A stretch of 64,000 nucleotides of DNA from Caprimulgus europaeus (GCA_907165065.1 OU015524.1:28256295-28320294); one strand, 5' to 3'. Shown: positions 12,849-25,377, counted from the stretch's first letter. The notes: generated from the sequence alone by a model not told the origin. A program made the numbers and translations.

Positions 12849-15800
12849 CCATGACTTGCATGAGATCTGTGTCTTACTCATAATGCAGAGAGAGGCATAT
12901 ACATCCTGCATATGGAATGCATCATATTTAACTCATTTAAAAGATGATTCACATTTCTCATTTTTGCTCAGCTCATCCCAGCTATATAGTGGCTGCTATT
13001 GCACTGCTAACATCCATCTTTTTTTTAAAAAAAAAGCTTATCACTACTAAGTACTGTTCCCCATAGATGAAACCTTGAAGGCATGACCAATGAAGAATGT
13101 ACCATTTCAGAATAGAAAAGACTGAACAATGGAGAACATTCATCTAGCACTAGTATCATACATATAGCAGGCGTGCCTAGATCTCATTTATGGGCTGCCA
13201 CCCATATTGATGTTTATACAGTGCAGCGTCAAAGAATTGCTGCCTCAGAAGACTTACAGCTTAATTCTCCTACCAATCCTTAGGTCAACTCAGCCATAGC
13301 AAGTAACAATGACACATTCTGAACGCAGAAATAGGCTCCTGTAAAGACATAAGAGTTTTGAAATGCACTGAACTCACCCTCAGGGCGAGTTAAGGATGCC
13401 TTAGGAATGCTTTAACTTAGCCTGAAGTTTTGTAGTAGCATTTCACTCACTTCCTACCCCTTCCACCTACAGCTTGAGGAGCACAGAGCCACTGCATCCC
13501 ATTTAATCTTTGATATACTCTCTACACAAGGTGAATGCCTATGTATCTGATGCCACCTTTAGTAGCATTTTATAGAGGACTAACAGCACTTAACCATAGC
13601 ATTAGGCTTATTTGTAGGACAAGCTTTTCTTAGTTGGAATTTCAGATCTTGAATTCAGAGTTTGTTTCAACAACTAAGTCTGGAGCCGTGTAGAAGCAGT
13701 AATGTATTCTTAGCTCCCCTTTGTTGAACATAAAGGCCAAAAGCTGTACTAAGAAATATATCAGCTTCTTACATGAAATTAATAATCACATTTGTTGCTC
13801 AAAAAAATCTGTCAATATTGAGGGAGTCTGGCATACTCAACTTTTGCAAGTTATTTCCTATCCATGGATTGTCTACATTGCAGTCTAAATAGACAAGACA
13901 GGCAGTATAGGGAAGCAACAGTTTACAAAGCAACAAGCACAATAACTGCAGAAAACACAACAGCTTAGTAGTGTCTTGGTTTTTTTCTCCCTCCTGGGTG
14001 AGGATTTAGATGGAATTGGATAAGCTAAATGGTGAGAGGTGGCAAAAGACACCAAAGTGAAAAGCAAACTGGACAGAGGTTAACAGAAAGCCTTGGGGAC
14101 AAAGCACAGCTGATAGAAATGTAAGGAAGGAGAACATCAAGTGAAGCAGCTCAAAGGGATTAAATTAAGATTCAGTCAGATTCAGACACAAACGTGCAGC
14201 AGTTTACTTGGCCGAGGGCATTGCTTCTTAAAAAAATTAAAGAAATGTATTTCATCTTTTCATCTGCTTCACAGGGCCTAGTGAAGTGGTTGTCTTCAGA
14301 GGTACCAGATATCACTTGACCAGCCACTAAAGTGTGTCCTGGACCACCTTTCCTGCTTCCCCCAGTAAGTATTACGATCTGATTGTGCAGATAATAGGGA
14401 GTAGTAAGTCACAGCTGTACTTTCTTCTCTCTACTGCAGGTGGCATATACAGAGGGTCCAGGAACCCACCAGACACAATGTAGGGCTACAGACCTAAGTT
14501 GTAGAAGATACTGCAGCAGAAAGGCAGAGGAAATGTGCAGTTTGAAACTAACTCCCTCCATTGTGTACCAGAGATCAATGTGCACAAGGTGATATGCAGC
14601 ATCTGCAGCACGTGAACCCTTGTGCTGCCCAGCATGATGCCCTCTCCATGCATCAGGTCTGAAGTGATCCGCACAGCCACTGGGACTTGGTTCTCAGGGC
14701 AAAGAAAGTTGGGTGAGAGAACAGGGCTTGCAGGGCACCCCTGAGGTGAGGGTATACAGAAGAGGCCTGTCATTCAGATTGGCTCAAACACTGGACACAG
14801 GAGGACAAGGGGGAAAGAAGACATGGCAGGCTTAAAATATAACCAGTGAGACATGGTCAGAAGCAGGTGCTATAAGACTTTCAAGATCCTTTCTATCTGA
14901 AGGCTATGAAGAGCAAGTGGCTGGTATTTTCTTTGATATGAAGGATTGGGGCACAGCTGCATCTGCAAGAAATCAGGTGACAAAATTTGTTCTCCAGATG
15001 TAATTAGCCTAAGTTTAGTTAAACTTCAGGTATATTGCAAGAAAGACTTCTTAAGAAAGACCAGGGCAGAAAATCAAGAGCTTTCCTCTCAATTATGAAG
15101 GGACTCTATGATGAGGTATTTGGCTTTCTGAGTAGCTGTACCAGACATGTAAACTAGTAGTAATACATCAGAATGACTAGGTAAGGAAATTAAGTTTTCA
15201 AACATACTTCTTGATGTTAAAATTCACTAGGATACAGAAATAAGGGGTGTTTTACTGGGGACAGGGAAAAAAAGGAAAGGTCCCAACACTGCATGAAAAT
15301 AGCAAGGCCTCCATTAGAACAAATCCAAGTTTAAAATGCATGCTTGTAAACACATGGTCAGTGTTTATATAGGGAGAAAAGGCTTTTAAAGCCGTACTGG
15401 GAACAACACTAAAAATTGAAGAGGAGAAAAAACATGTACTGAGTAAAAAGAAAAGATTTTTTGCATGTTAGACCTGTGACTCTACAGGATGGTCTAAAAT
15501 AAACGTGCTGAGACACTTTAAACTGTGCTAGCTGGACTGTAGAAATTCATGCCTAAGGGTTGACTTTTCCAAGTCTTCCACTGTTGATTGTGAGTGCAAA
15601 AGGAAGAATATTCACAAAAGCAAGAAAAAGCTGTCTTTTTGTCTCCCCTTTTGCTCAGTGACCAAGATCAGGAAATTCAGATGCCCATGCATGTGTCTTA
15701 CAGAGACCATACATACCAGACCCCTCATCATAACCAACACATTTTGTGTTTAAGCCTTTTTTTTTTTCTTTGCAGTTCCTCTAATTTTCAAAAGGCTGCC

Positions 15801-16099
15801 TTTAAAAAAAAGAAAAGGGTTCAAGTGAGCTGTGCATGTTTTATAGTCAATATATTCAATACATCAATAAACCAAACACACTAAATGCTAGAGCAGCTTG
15901 CTAAAACTCATTCAGGCGACTCCTAATTAAAAAGAAAAGAAACTTTTGCAAACAGCATGTCTCCAAGAGGTGAAAGGTCCCCATGCTGCTCGGTGAGGAA
16001 ACACCAGGGCCACCTTTAAACTTTAGAGTTTTATTAGTGCCTTTGTCAGCAGCATGTATCTGTGTGTTGTGTTTTAATGGAGGCTCTGAATTTGTCTGT
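12845..16099. other. Non-coding DNA, no gene recognised
   Basis: AT-rich with moderately GC and purine-rich stretches near 14030-14170 and 14690-14960. An open frame of 95 codons (14486-14773, minus) and one of 96 codons (15594-15884, plus) have no recognisable domain. No interspersed repeat was identified by eye. Confidence 0.6.
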
Positions 16100-16760
16100 G
16101 ACAGACTCAAAACAGGAAATTAACACCCTGCGGTGTGGCGGCAAAGCCTCAGAGGAAGCAGCAGTGGGGTACATGAGGTCGAGGATGAACAAAGACCCAT
16201 AAACATAACGTCACCCATAAAAGTCACACTTTAAGGCACAGGAAGGATACTAAACAACACTTGGCTGCATTACACACTTGCAGTAAAAAAAAAAGTCTCG
16301 GGTTGAGAGAACATTTACAAGGCAGTTATTTTTCTGAATATTTGCTACTCTTTTGTATTTTGAGCAATGTATTTTAAACTTAGGCAGAGGAAATACCCAA
16401 CAAGCTCCCAAATGCTACGTTTCCACTTGACACGTGGCTCAGGGCTAAGATATTGTTTTTTATCTACCTCCCTGTTTATTTGGGTTATTTCCTATTCATA
16501 AAGAGTTCAACTTTTCTGCAGGCAGCTGCATGGATTTCTACTGTTACCATGGTATTGCTGACCTTTAACATGGGGCTGTTAACATGACCTTTGCTTCTTT
16601 CCATTTCTGCAAGGATGTTTCAGTGTAAATAGTTTGGAAGCCAAATAGCACCAGGAGATTCCTCCTCTCGGAGACGAGAATGCAGCTAGCTCAGTGAGGA
16701 GAGGAACACAGGAAGAGCTGCAAGCGGATAGCTGACAGCTAAGAGCAATATAAATCTGAA
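16100..16760. promoter_or_regulatory. Candidate conserved/regulatory block (motif-rich)
   Basis: Seen: CpGs are retained in an otherwise CpG-poor region (for example gcggtgtggcgg near 16131-16142). There is a CRE half-site cgtca (16209-16213) and a canonical E-box CACGTG (16431-16436). A ctgtttattt forkhead-like site is near 16471. Two direct copies of TGACCTTT lie at 16559-16566 and 16585-16592. Known: TGACCT is the complement of the AGGTCA nuclear-receptor half-site. Inferred: such clustering could mark an enhancer or conserved non-coding element. Any single motif is expected by chance at this length, so the call is tentative and needs comparative support. Confidence 0.25.
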
Positions 16761-19568
16761 GAAGTATCTAGAACAGAGCTCTTTCCTCCAGCTTGAGAGA
16801 TATCTGCCAACCAAATTTTACAATACCTAACACTACCTGTGTACTGCCCTATCTTTAAAGGAAATGATAGGGGAGATCATATGCAGTTGCAGGGGCCCAA
16901 AGGCAGAATCTGTAGGGCAGAACATCTGACAGTTGTTTGAGTGGGGTAACAGAGTTTGAGGATGAAGAAATATTGGCAATATTGCTTAAGACAGCTATTG
17001 TAACTCCTAGGATTTTGAAAGCCTGAAATGTTGTCACAAACAGGGAGGATGTTCACTTTTTATGAAATGCATATATTTTACTGCGTGTCATTTAAAACAA
17101 CACCAGAAACCTCCTAATTTACCATTTCAAAAAAATAAAAAAGGAAAACCCACTGTTATAGCCTTTATCTGATATATTTTTCGCCTCAAGCAATTGTTAA
17201 TATAGTTATATAAATTCTCATTCTATTAACTTAAATGAAAGGCCAGTCCAAAGTTTCATGGGGCAATAGGAACTGCTGCTCTAAATTACACCAGTGTGCA
17301 GCCTACTGAAGTGAGGGGAACTTTAAAAGGTTTCTGCCAGACTCCTCAGGCATGAAGTGATATTTTGAACACTGTAACAGTGGCCAGAAGCTTCAGGAAA
17401 AGGTGTGCGTTATTGGAAAAAAGTTTTGTTCACAGTGGGAGTTTCCTCTAATCCTGCACAGATTTAGAATTAATTTTTCAAGAGAGACCAACTAATACCC
17501 TAAATTCCATTAAAATTCGATTGGATTTATGTGCCTAACATCCTAAGTCCTTCTGAAAATCTAAGCTTTTATGTTGGGCTTATGCTGTAGAGCATTAGAG
17601 GGAGATATTTCTTATATAACTGAAACGATTCAGATTATATGCAAGTAATCCAAACCACCTGTGGATCATTGCAGTCAAAAATTTCTGGGTATTTTTTTTC
17701 CCCCTTCTTTTTTTAAAGTGGGGTTTCTAACACATATAGGATTCAGACAGACTACAAAAAGCACAACTCTTGGGTGAGCATCAGAGCAGCCACAAAGCTA
17801 TGTTAGGTTTCATGCCTGGTGGCTGGTCCCATCACGCTCCTCTATGAGCAGCTGCAGCTTGGTGGTCATGAAGAAAGACAGCTATGCAGAGAGAGCACCA
17901 GCTGCAGATTCCCCTGTGCCTGGGGAATCCCCAAGCTAGGGAAATCAGTCGACTTCAAGTTCTTTGAGCTATCGGAGCAGCACAAAAATGCTAGATCACA
18001 TCTGGTTATGGCTCTGGTGTTGAGGCGCCCCAGAATTTCCACCCATCTACACAATATATGCTACAGAATTAGAATAACTGTATTGGTTTTGTATGGGTTT
18101 TCCAGAAATGACTTAAGACTATCAAAAAGTAATTTATATCAATAATATTTTAAGAGTGTACTGCTTGTGGGTTCCTACTTACTTTTTTTTTTAAAAAAAC
18201 ACATAGGATTAAGACACTAGAGATGTGTCCAGTTGAAATGTCATCTGGACTCTGGCAGCTTAAGCATGTGGCTCCACACATGCAGATTTTAAATGACCGA
18301 TACTAATGCAAAAAGTCAGCAAGAGGAAAGTACCAAAACAAATGTAAAAGCCTTCCACTACCAAACAGGAAGCAAAGCAGCACCAAGCAGCTATGCTGTT
18401 CACTGAGGATCGGTTCAAATCAGACATTATTGAAGAGATCCAACCCAAACTAGGATGCTGTGAAGACAAGTTTAAAGCCATGTCACAGATTCAAATGGAA
18501 CCTAAAATTAGCACAGAGTGTTTTGTCTCTTCAGTCTATATTCCTGTCCTACGTAATGAGATCATATTGCTGTTAGAGCCAAATGCTCTCTCTCACTGCT
18601 GTTGCTATGAGAGGCTAACAGAATCTGCCAAGACCTCTAGTGAGGCATTTTAAATGAAAACCTATACACATTTTTTTATTCCCTTTTCTATCACTGCACA
18701 ATGTCTTACAGTGTTAACATTCTGATATGGTAATTACCTACCTATCAGAAAGTAAAGCTGCTCCTGATTTCACAATATATAACTGATAATGGGGTACATA
18801 CACTGTTAGAAATGTTTTGTTGAGTAGAAAACCTGAGATGGGAGTTGACTGCTATGGGCTTTTGAGGGGCTTATATAAAAATTAAAATTGCAATAGACTC
18901 AAAGGCCTCACTTTTCTCTCATTTTTACAAGTGACAGTCCAAATGAACTGCCAAAATAGCAATCCTAGAGTAAAATACAGTGAGACAGAAAGCCAACTAA
19001 GCCACTTTAAAAAGTTAATTTTAACAGGAGTTAGAACTTAAAAAGTCATTTTCAGCAAAATAAGTTGGTTGTAATGGCATGTTGTTTCAAAAGCCAGTAA
19101 CACTCTTCTTTGGATAAATATGTTGTAAATATGTTCACAGAACTAAAAAAACCCCAATTTTTCTTGAAAATATACTGTGAAAATGGTATTTTCAGCCAGC
19201 TGGCACTTGGCAATAGGCAGATCTACTGTCAGAGCTCAGGCAGTCTTATTCCTTAGGTATGCACAGCGACTGAAGCACAGATACATCCACTCTGAAAGCT
19301 TACACAATTGCCACTGGCACATGTAACTTTACTGTTCCTTTAGTTTCTCAGATTGATGTTTCTACAACAGAGTTGCTCAGATAATCCAGAATTACAGAAG
19401 GATCTGGTGGTGCTATCCAAACTGTGTCTGCCATTCATCTCCAATAAGGAGGCAGGACACAAGGTAACTAGATACAGCCCAAAGGGGCAAACTTAGTTGA
19501 GATCAAGAGTGTAGTGCAACAGAACTAAACTGCTTTTTTGCTCAGATTATTATTGGTGATCATGCTCC
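16761..19568. other. Non-coding DNA, no gene recognised
   Basis: AT-rich unique sequence. The plus-strand open frame at 18393-18653 (86 codons, D/E/K/S-containing, open back to a stop near 18342) has superficially protein-like composition. It lacks a strong splice acceptor and any recognised motif. The 108-codon frame at 17819-18145 is likewise unsupported. Confidence 0.6.
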
Positions 19569-19606
19569 TTCTCCTTTTTCTTTTTTTTTTTTTTTTTTCT
19601 TTTTTT
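19569..19606 (-). repeat. Poly-T tract (interrupted)
   Basis: A T-rich run with an 18-T core (19581-19598), interrupted by single C residues. It could be an antisense A-tail or a simple microsatellite. The sequence to its right does not match a repeat family I know. Confidence 0.8.
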
Positions 19607-19934
19607 GAGATCTTTGTAAATTCATCCAGCATTTATTTCAGAGGTTGGACTAATATATACCCAGGAAATTAACTGTAGAAATCTCAGGACAACTTCAAGG
19701 ATAGTAGTCACAATGCAAGGAGCAATCCCTAGGCTTCATCTCAGCTTCCCATTTCTTTTGCTGATATATTTGTTGAAAAAAGTGAGAGAAGATGAGAAAA
19801 GGGAGAGAGAAAAAATAAAGCAATGGAGGTCAGATACACAGATTTAAGTGTTTTTTCACTTAGTTTGCAACTTTTGCTTAAAACTGCTTCACTCCATTTG
19901 GTACATTTTAATCTCAGAGGCAAGGCCAACATAT

Positions 19935-20050
19935 ACAATCCAGCTAGAAGACAGGAAAGGGGCAAGAGTTGCAGCTTTTCACCCAAGATCAGAGACAATC
20001 AGTAGTGTGATTGCAACTAGAACTCAGGTTTGCACAGTTCTAGTTTTGAA
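19935..20050 (-). mobile_element. MIR/CORE-SINE-like relic
   Basis: On the plus strand, the segment cacccaagatcagagacaat (19980-19999) and the following aactagaactcaggtttgca (20011-20030) follow the order and spacing of the reverse-complemented MIR consensus (ccaaggtcaca, then a cagagc-type stretch, then gaacccaggtctg). I recognised this from knowledge of the MIR consensus, not from an alignment. Divergence is high, as expected for a very old tRNA-derived SINE. The element would therefore lie in minus orientation. Ends are approximate. Confidence 0.5.
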
Positions 20051-20807
20051 GTTACATTTCTGAGACACATTAAGTCCCAAATGAGCCTCTTTGATGTTCT
20101 CGGCATTACTACTAGATTGGCCTTTTCCATCTACAAAAGAATCTGATTATCCTGCATCATAAAGAAAAATCAGGATTCCATTTGCTGAAATCAGAGGGAC
20201 ATCAATTTGTAGCAGGTGTTAGGAGAACCAGGCTTAGTATTATTTTTTTCTCTTGAGGAGTCATTCCACAGATAACAATCTTCTACAGTTTACTCCTGAG
20301 GATTATTTTTGGTCTATTAGAGGCAAAACTCAGTTGGACTACTCCAGAACAAACAGGCACTTTTTACTAGATTGTCTGCTGAAATAGAGTAGTACCTGCG
20401 TTCAACAGCTCGTGAATTTAACTTAAGCAATCAAGCTTATGTAGCATGGGGCTTCTTAAACCATTTAAATAGACTTACTCCTAGATCTAGAGGAGACATT
20501 CAGGGAAACATTGTTTCTGAATGGATTACATAACACTTTATAAAACTTTTTCTTAACTAACATCTTTGCCAAATAACACCTCATTGTAGTTCTTCAACCT
20601 TACAATAAAAATATGAAGATCCTGTCTGGCCACGAACAGCATTCACATAAGGGGATTTTCGGTCTAGTTATACATAAGCATCCTCTAAGAGGCTTAAACC
20701 ACAAACTTTTACTGCAGTATAAAAAGGGACTGTGCAAGACTTTCTAAAAACATTTGTGCAAAGATACGAATAGCTGCCTTGGGGAAACTCCCTCGTATTA
20801 ATAGAAA
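20051..20807. other. Non-coding DNA
   Basis: No gene or open frame of note. A weak MIR-like resemblance between about 20530 and 20650 was noticed but is not strong enough to call. Confidence 0.6.
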
Positions 20808-20850
20808 TAGCTGTTATTGCCCATGCTGTGCAAAGGCTCAGAGGGAATCA
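20808..20850 (-). mobile_element. Possible MIR-like relic (short)
   Basis: The plus-strand stretch ctgttattgcccatgctgtg followed by caaaggctcagaggga resembles the reverse complement of the MIR segment that reads ctattatccccattttacag then gaggctcagagaggtt. The match is short and imperfect. It lies 760 bp from a better MIR-like piece in the same orientation, but nothing shows they are one insertion. Confidence 0.3.
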
Positions 20851-22850
20851 TTACAAATATTCTTGTAACTTATTCCATTTGAATGTAGTGGTTTTCAGAA
20901 AGACACCTCAGTAAGTAGGAAAGTCAAAAAGCAAGCTAATAAAAAAGCAGCAGTGTTTACCGGTACAAACGCTGGCAGTAAGGACGGCCCCCCCACCAAC
21001 ACACACGTTTCTGGCCAAGGGGCCACTGACATTCTACTCTCTGCTCTATGAGATCAAGTTGTCCCTTTCCCTTAGGATGTGTAACTGAAGCAAGACCATT
21101 TCTGTTTCATGGACTGCACTCTAATTAGAAAAGTATCAGCCCAGACATTCGGATGTCTGAAAAATTTAGATCTAGGATAAGGAGGGAAAAAGAATGCAGC
21201 CACCAATGTAAACCTATAGATTCTGATGTTAACACATGGCATTTCTCAACTGCAATCAATTACAGCAGAAACTGCAACAGAGACCTTGTACTTCCCAAAG
21301 GTTGCAGGTACAGTGTCTTCTCTTGCGCCCAAAGGCTTCAGCTATAGCATTTTCTCTTTTCCTATCAGTTGCTGCAAAATAAGGGGAAGGCATCATGAAT
21401 GATTGACAGCCAAGCCATTTTTATCATATCTTCAAAATATATGAGGTGCAAGAATGGCAATTTAACAGTGAGAAATATTTAAATTAGCAGTTATTTTTGC
21501 TTATGTAAAGTTACTGTGGTAAACAAATTTTCTCCAGCATTTCCTGGACATATATTCTCAGCTTTCTATAAATCTGGCCGAGGTTATCAACACCAACAAA
21601 GAAAGAACCATGAGAAAGAGAAAACCTGAAACAGCAGAGATTCTGAAATATAATCTATTTTGTTTCATTTCTGAGTGCACCATTCACAATAAAACTTAAT
21701 GCTGAACTTGAACTGTGTGCCATTAAATCTCTCAAGAGTAGAGCCCTTTACAGTTTTCAGGACTTCTGACATACAACACAGGCTTCCTAGAGAAGAGAAA
21801 TTCAACTAGTTTTGACAGTTGCTGTTTGCTGATGCCATCTGCTTAAATCTTGCATAGCAGTGGAAAAAAACCCCAATAATTCTACTGCATGGATATCACA
21901 AAAAAAAATTGTAGTGGCCTGTCAGGAAGCATCCACTTTTTTTCATCTTGAAGTTGTCCAAAGGAGTAACCTTTAAAGTGACTAGTAGTTTCTTGGGTGC
22001 CTAACCCGAGGTCAAGGAGTCATGGAGCTCAGCATTTCATGAAGATGCAGAGGAAAAATAAAAAAATCAATCAAGGAACTGAAAGGTATAAACCTAAAAT
22101 TGCAAATGGGTTTTTTGGAAATTAAAAAAAACCAAAACAGCTAGGCTTAAAAGGTTGATACTTTGAAAAATGCATGGAGCCAGATTGTCAACCCAAGTAT
22201 ATATGCATACACAAATATCCTTCCATCCATCCAATCAGTTACCAAAAGCAGGGAACTAGGATATAAGAAGTTTTTTGTTCTTTGATTTTATTTCTCTTTC
22301 TAGTTTTAATTAGCTTGGAAGTTCAGGAGATATATTTACAACAGTGGAGAACATATTTCTACCTTTAAGTATATCCAGAGACTTCTCTTTATAATGAATT
22401 GAAAACAAAATTCTAATTTGATAAGATTAACAGGGCTGAAGTTTTTCCATGCTATGTGTTTGACAAAACCAAATTTGGAGGGGGAAGAAAGGGAAGAAAG
22501 CTCAGTTCTTTGTAAGAATGAGGGGCATAAAATAAATTGTTTTGCAAAGCTCAAATCCTATCAGCCTTTTCTTTGAGCACTCCTAATATTTCTAGGCCTT
22601 TAAGTAGGATTACATTTTACAAGAGAAACCTTTGCATCAAGGATGGGTCTTTGTGGTTCCTGGGTACATTTACCTCAATTTTGCCACACTAAACTCTTGC
22701 AAATGAAAAATAGTCTTGACTTGCATCTAGAGTTATTTTAGCAGTTAACATCTCCTAACCCTTTTTCATTTAGCAAGCTGCCATCTCTCATCAGTTCAAG
22801 CTGTGTGTACTATTCAAACCAGGAAATCTTAACATGCTCCATACATTTAC
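20851..22850. other. Non-coding DNA, no gene recognised
   Basis: AT-rich. It contains a small CpG-containing patch near 20,960-21,010 (ccggtacaaacgctgg, then gacggccccccc), and short open frames of up to 72 codons with no supporting features. Confidence 0.6.
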
Positions 22851-23058
22851 AACTTCTGCCTGCAACTGCCACAGAATATCTGAATTCATTCCAGCTTGAG
22901 AAGAAGCAGATGAATCTGGATTTATTTTTTCATTTCTTAATGTAATATCTCTTTCTGTTTCCTTTGCTTTGGAGGTTGATGGCAGGGACTTTGTCTGTTC
23001 TTGGTAAACCAGTGAATCATTGAAGGGCTTTAATATGTCTAAAATATATTTCTTTGAA
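22851..23058 (-). CDS. Candidate internal exon of an unidentified gene (tentative)
   Basis: This is the minus-strand 3' part of the longest open frame in the window (191 codons, 22791-23366). A pyrimidine-rich run ending in cctcctgttttcag immediately precedes position 23058, which makes a good acceptor. A possible donor gtaaat begins at 22850. Between them lie 208 nt that encode 69 codons after one leading base. The translation changes character at the acceptor: upstream it is Cys/Leu/Ser/Pro-rich, as expected from a pyrimidine tract. Downstream it is charged and hydrophilic, starting SKKYILDILKPF, with K/E/D/S/Q-rich sequence and a NSDILWQLQAEV segment. The family is not recognised. Against it: no neighbouring exon was found, the donor is mediocre, and other chance frames here also look protein-like. 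It could be a lone exon in a large intron-rich gene, or chance. Confidence 0.25.
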
Positions 23059-23540
23059 CTGAAAACAGGAGGGTGCTTGGGGGAAGACAGAGGGACACAA
23101 CTGTAGAAGTAGGAGGTTCTAGTCCGGACAAAGGATGACTTTTGGGTTTTAGTGTAGCAGAGCAGTCCAGTGGTAAAGACTGGGAGGCACTGAGCACAAT
23201 CAAAAGGCCTGCAGAAGAAAATAGGGAAGTGAAGGTGCACATGAAAATACACATTAGGCAGTCGGAGGGCTACAACTGACAGGTCCTGGACACGTGAGCA
23301 GTGGAGCAAGGAGGGAACAGACAGCACTGGACCTGGGTGGGCAGTGCATTTACAGTGAGAAGACACAAACCACCCAACTGAACAAGAAATTCAGGAAGGA
23401 ATCTGTGATCTGAGAGCAGGCAGAATGAGATGCAAGGAGGCGAATCGGATAAGCAGCTCAGAGCCTGGTTGACCAAGGGGTGGCTGCATAGACTGACAAA
23501 AATTAGGAGCAAGTTAAGAAAAATCTATCTTAAAGACAAG
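23041..23540 (+). other. Purine-rich, AT-reduced patch
   Basis: The plus strand is strongly enriched in G and A over about 500 bp (for example ggagcaaggagggaacagac near 23301). GC content is also higher than in the surroundings. The pyrimidine-rich opposite strand explains the length of the open frame described above. No repeat family was recognised; origin unknown. Confidence 0.6.
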
Positions 23541-25127
23541 AGAAATCTTGTGCATAAATAGCACAGAAGAGTCTGGACTTGCTGAATGAAGTCTACTTTC
23601 TTCCAAAGCCTGAAATGGGACCCCAGGTAGTCACATTCCCCCTTGATTCCATATCCATCAATATTGGTGGAGCTGACAAGCAACATTTAGATTAATTCCA
23701 CGTTTGTACTTGTCCAGACAGAGCAACAACTTGCCATGATTACTAGTTACTCCAAAGTAGCTCCAAAGTCCTGCTGGTGAGTTGTCCAAATTGGCTGCAC
23801 TAAAAGGATGTTAACATTACAGAAGTAAGAGTTAAGAAATGCAGGAAAGTCTCTGTCCACTACAGATCTGGTGTATGGAACAGAGATGGCACTCCCTTTT
23901 CACTTTATGCTGATAACACACACAGGTGGCTGCACAGCAATACAGTAAACAACACAGAAGGTTCCTAAAGGAAAAACATGCAAACTGTCTTTAGAACAGG
24001 GACTGATTATTCTATGTAAAATAATTATTATTTTAGGTTTAGTAACTAAGTTATATGTTCATTCTCTTATTTACTAGGCACTGAATTCTTCCCTTTGCAA
24101 TCAAGATTGCCCTTATTTTTACTCAGTTATTTGGCAGCAAGTTTACATACATGACATCTGAATATATATAACCTCCAATTTTCCACTGCCTGAAAGTCAA
24201 TGGCAGTTACACAAGAAGCAGAAATAAAGAAACCTATGACCACTTAGGCCTGTGTCCTGCATAAACCAAAAAGAATTTTACTCAGCAAGTCCTCCTGCAA
24301 GTCCAAAACATCTGAATAAACTAAGCATATTTTTCAGGAAGGCATCCAGTGTTGACATCAAGATTTCAACTGATGGCAAATCCCTTACATCATATATAAA
24401 TTGCTTTTAAACTGAACTTCATTACAATTTTGTACTCAGTATTTTAGCATGAACTCATCCAACTTGTTTTTTCTTACCAAAATCAACCAATACCAATGAA
24501 CACAAAGCCAGAGGTGGTGAAAACTAGTATAAGTGAAGTATGTACCATGCATTACTTTAAATATTTAATTTTCTATTAACAATAGCAAATAGTTCCAAAG
24601 GAGCAGTTTACAGACCTTTGGTGAGCAACCACATGCCTGATTCTACATTTAACTGCTTGAAAAATGCAAATTACAGAGTAAGATTTTTTTTTTAAGGGAC
24701 TTTCTGGGTTGTTTCCTTGTTGCTTCGATACTGAGGTTGTGTTTAAGAAAATTTAAAAACCAGCTTTTTCATTTTACAGTGTCAGACCAGGGCAATAAGC
24801 AACTATATATGTTTTAAATATTCATTAGAATAAAAAAAAAAATACATCATTTTATTCAAACAAAACTCCTACCTGAGGTCAATTTTGCTCAGCAAAGTGC
24901 TTGAGGCTAGCCTACAGGTAGGGCAGTAGCCTACCATATTTACAGGGCTGCTCAAGGGAAATAGTCTTGTTTCTCTGCTGATAGTTGAATGGAGAAAGCT
25001 GACACATAGAGACACGTGCTAAGCAAAAGGAACAAAAACAAAGGTCTGTTTACACTCTAAGCTCATGTCAGAATACAGCAGAAAAACAGGAAAGCACTTT
25101 CTGAACCTGGTACCCATTTGGTTTCTG
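23541..25127. other. Non-coding DNA, no gene recognised
   Basis: AT-rich unique sequence with no open frame worth reporting. A run of A sits near 24832-24842. Nothing else was recognised. Confidence 0.6.
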
Positions 25128-25262
25128 TATGTGGTTTCACGCTTCTGAGGTAATGGACCGATGTTAAAATGCCGTGTGCTTGCACCTTGCTGCTCACGGC
25201 ACAGTCACACTTGAGGAGCTGTGGAGCACACTGTACTGGTGCATGACGGTTCCTGCACGGTC
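25128..25262. other. Local CpG cluster
   Basis: Six CpG dinucleotides (25140, 25159, 25173, 25197, 25247, 25258) occur in about 120 bp, well above the surrounding density. No promoter elements, open frame or repeat were recognised. It may be a conserved or unmethylated regulatory stretch, or a chance cluster. Confidence 0.4.
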
Positions 25263-25377
25263 TCTACCAAACCAGCAATAAAAATTAGAACTGCACCAGC
25301 TGGTGGCAACCATGTGATATGAATGCTAGAATATACCAAAGGTACAGTTCTCATATAAATGTCCACTCACAGATGAC

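Noticed and set aside
12607..13050. 147-codon open frame on the plus strand
   Set aside because: It is held open by the 39-bp poly-A tract (polylysine) and has no domain or codon bias.
20530..20650. Faint MIR-like similarity
   Set aside because: Only short AT-rich words match; not separable from chance without an alignment.
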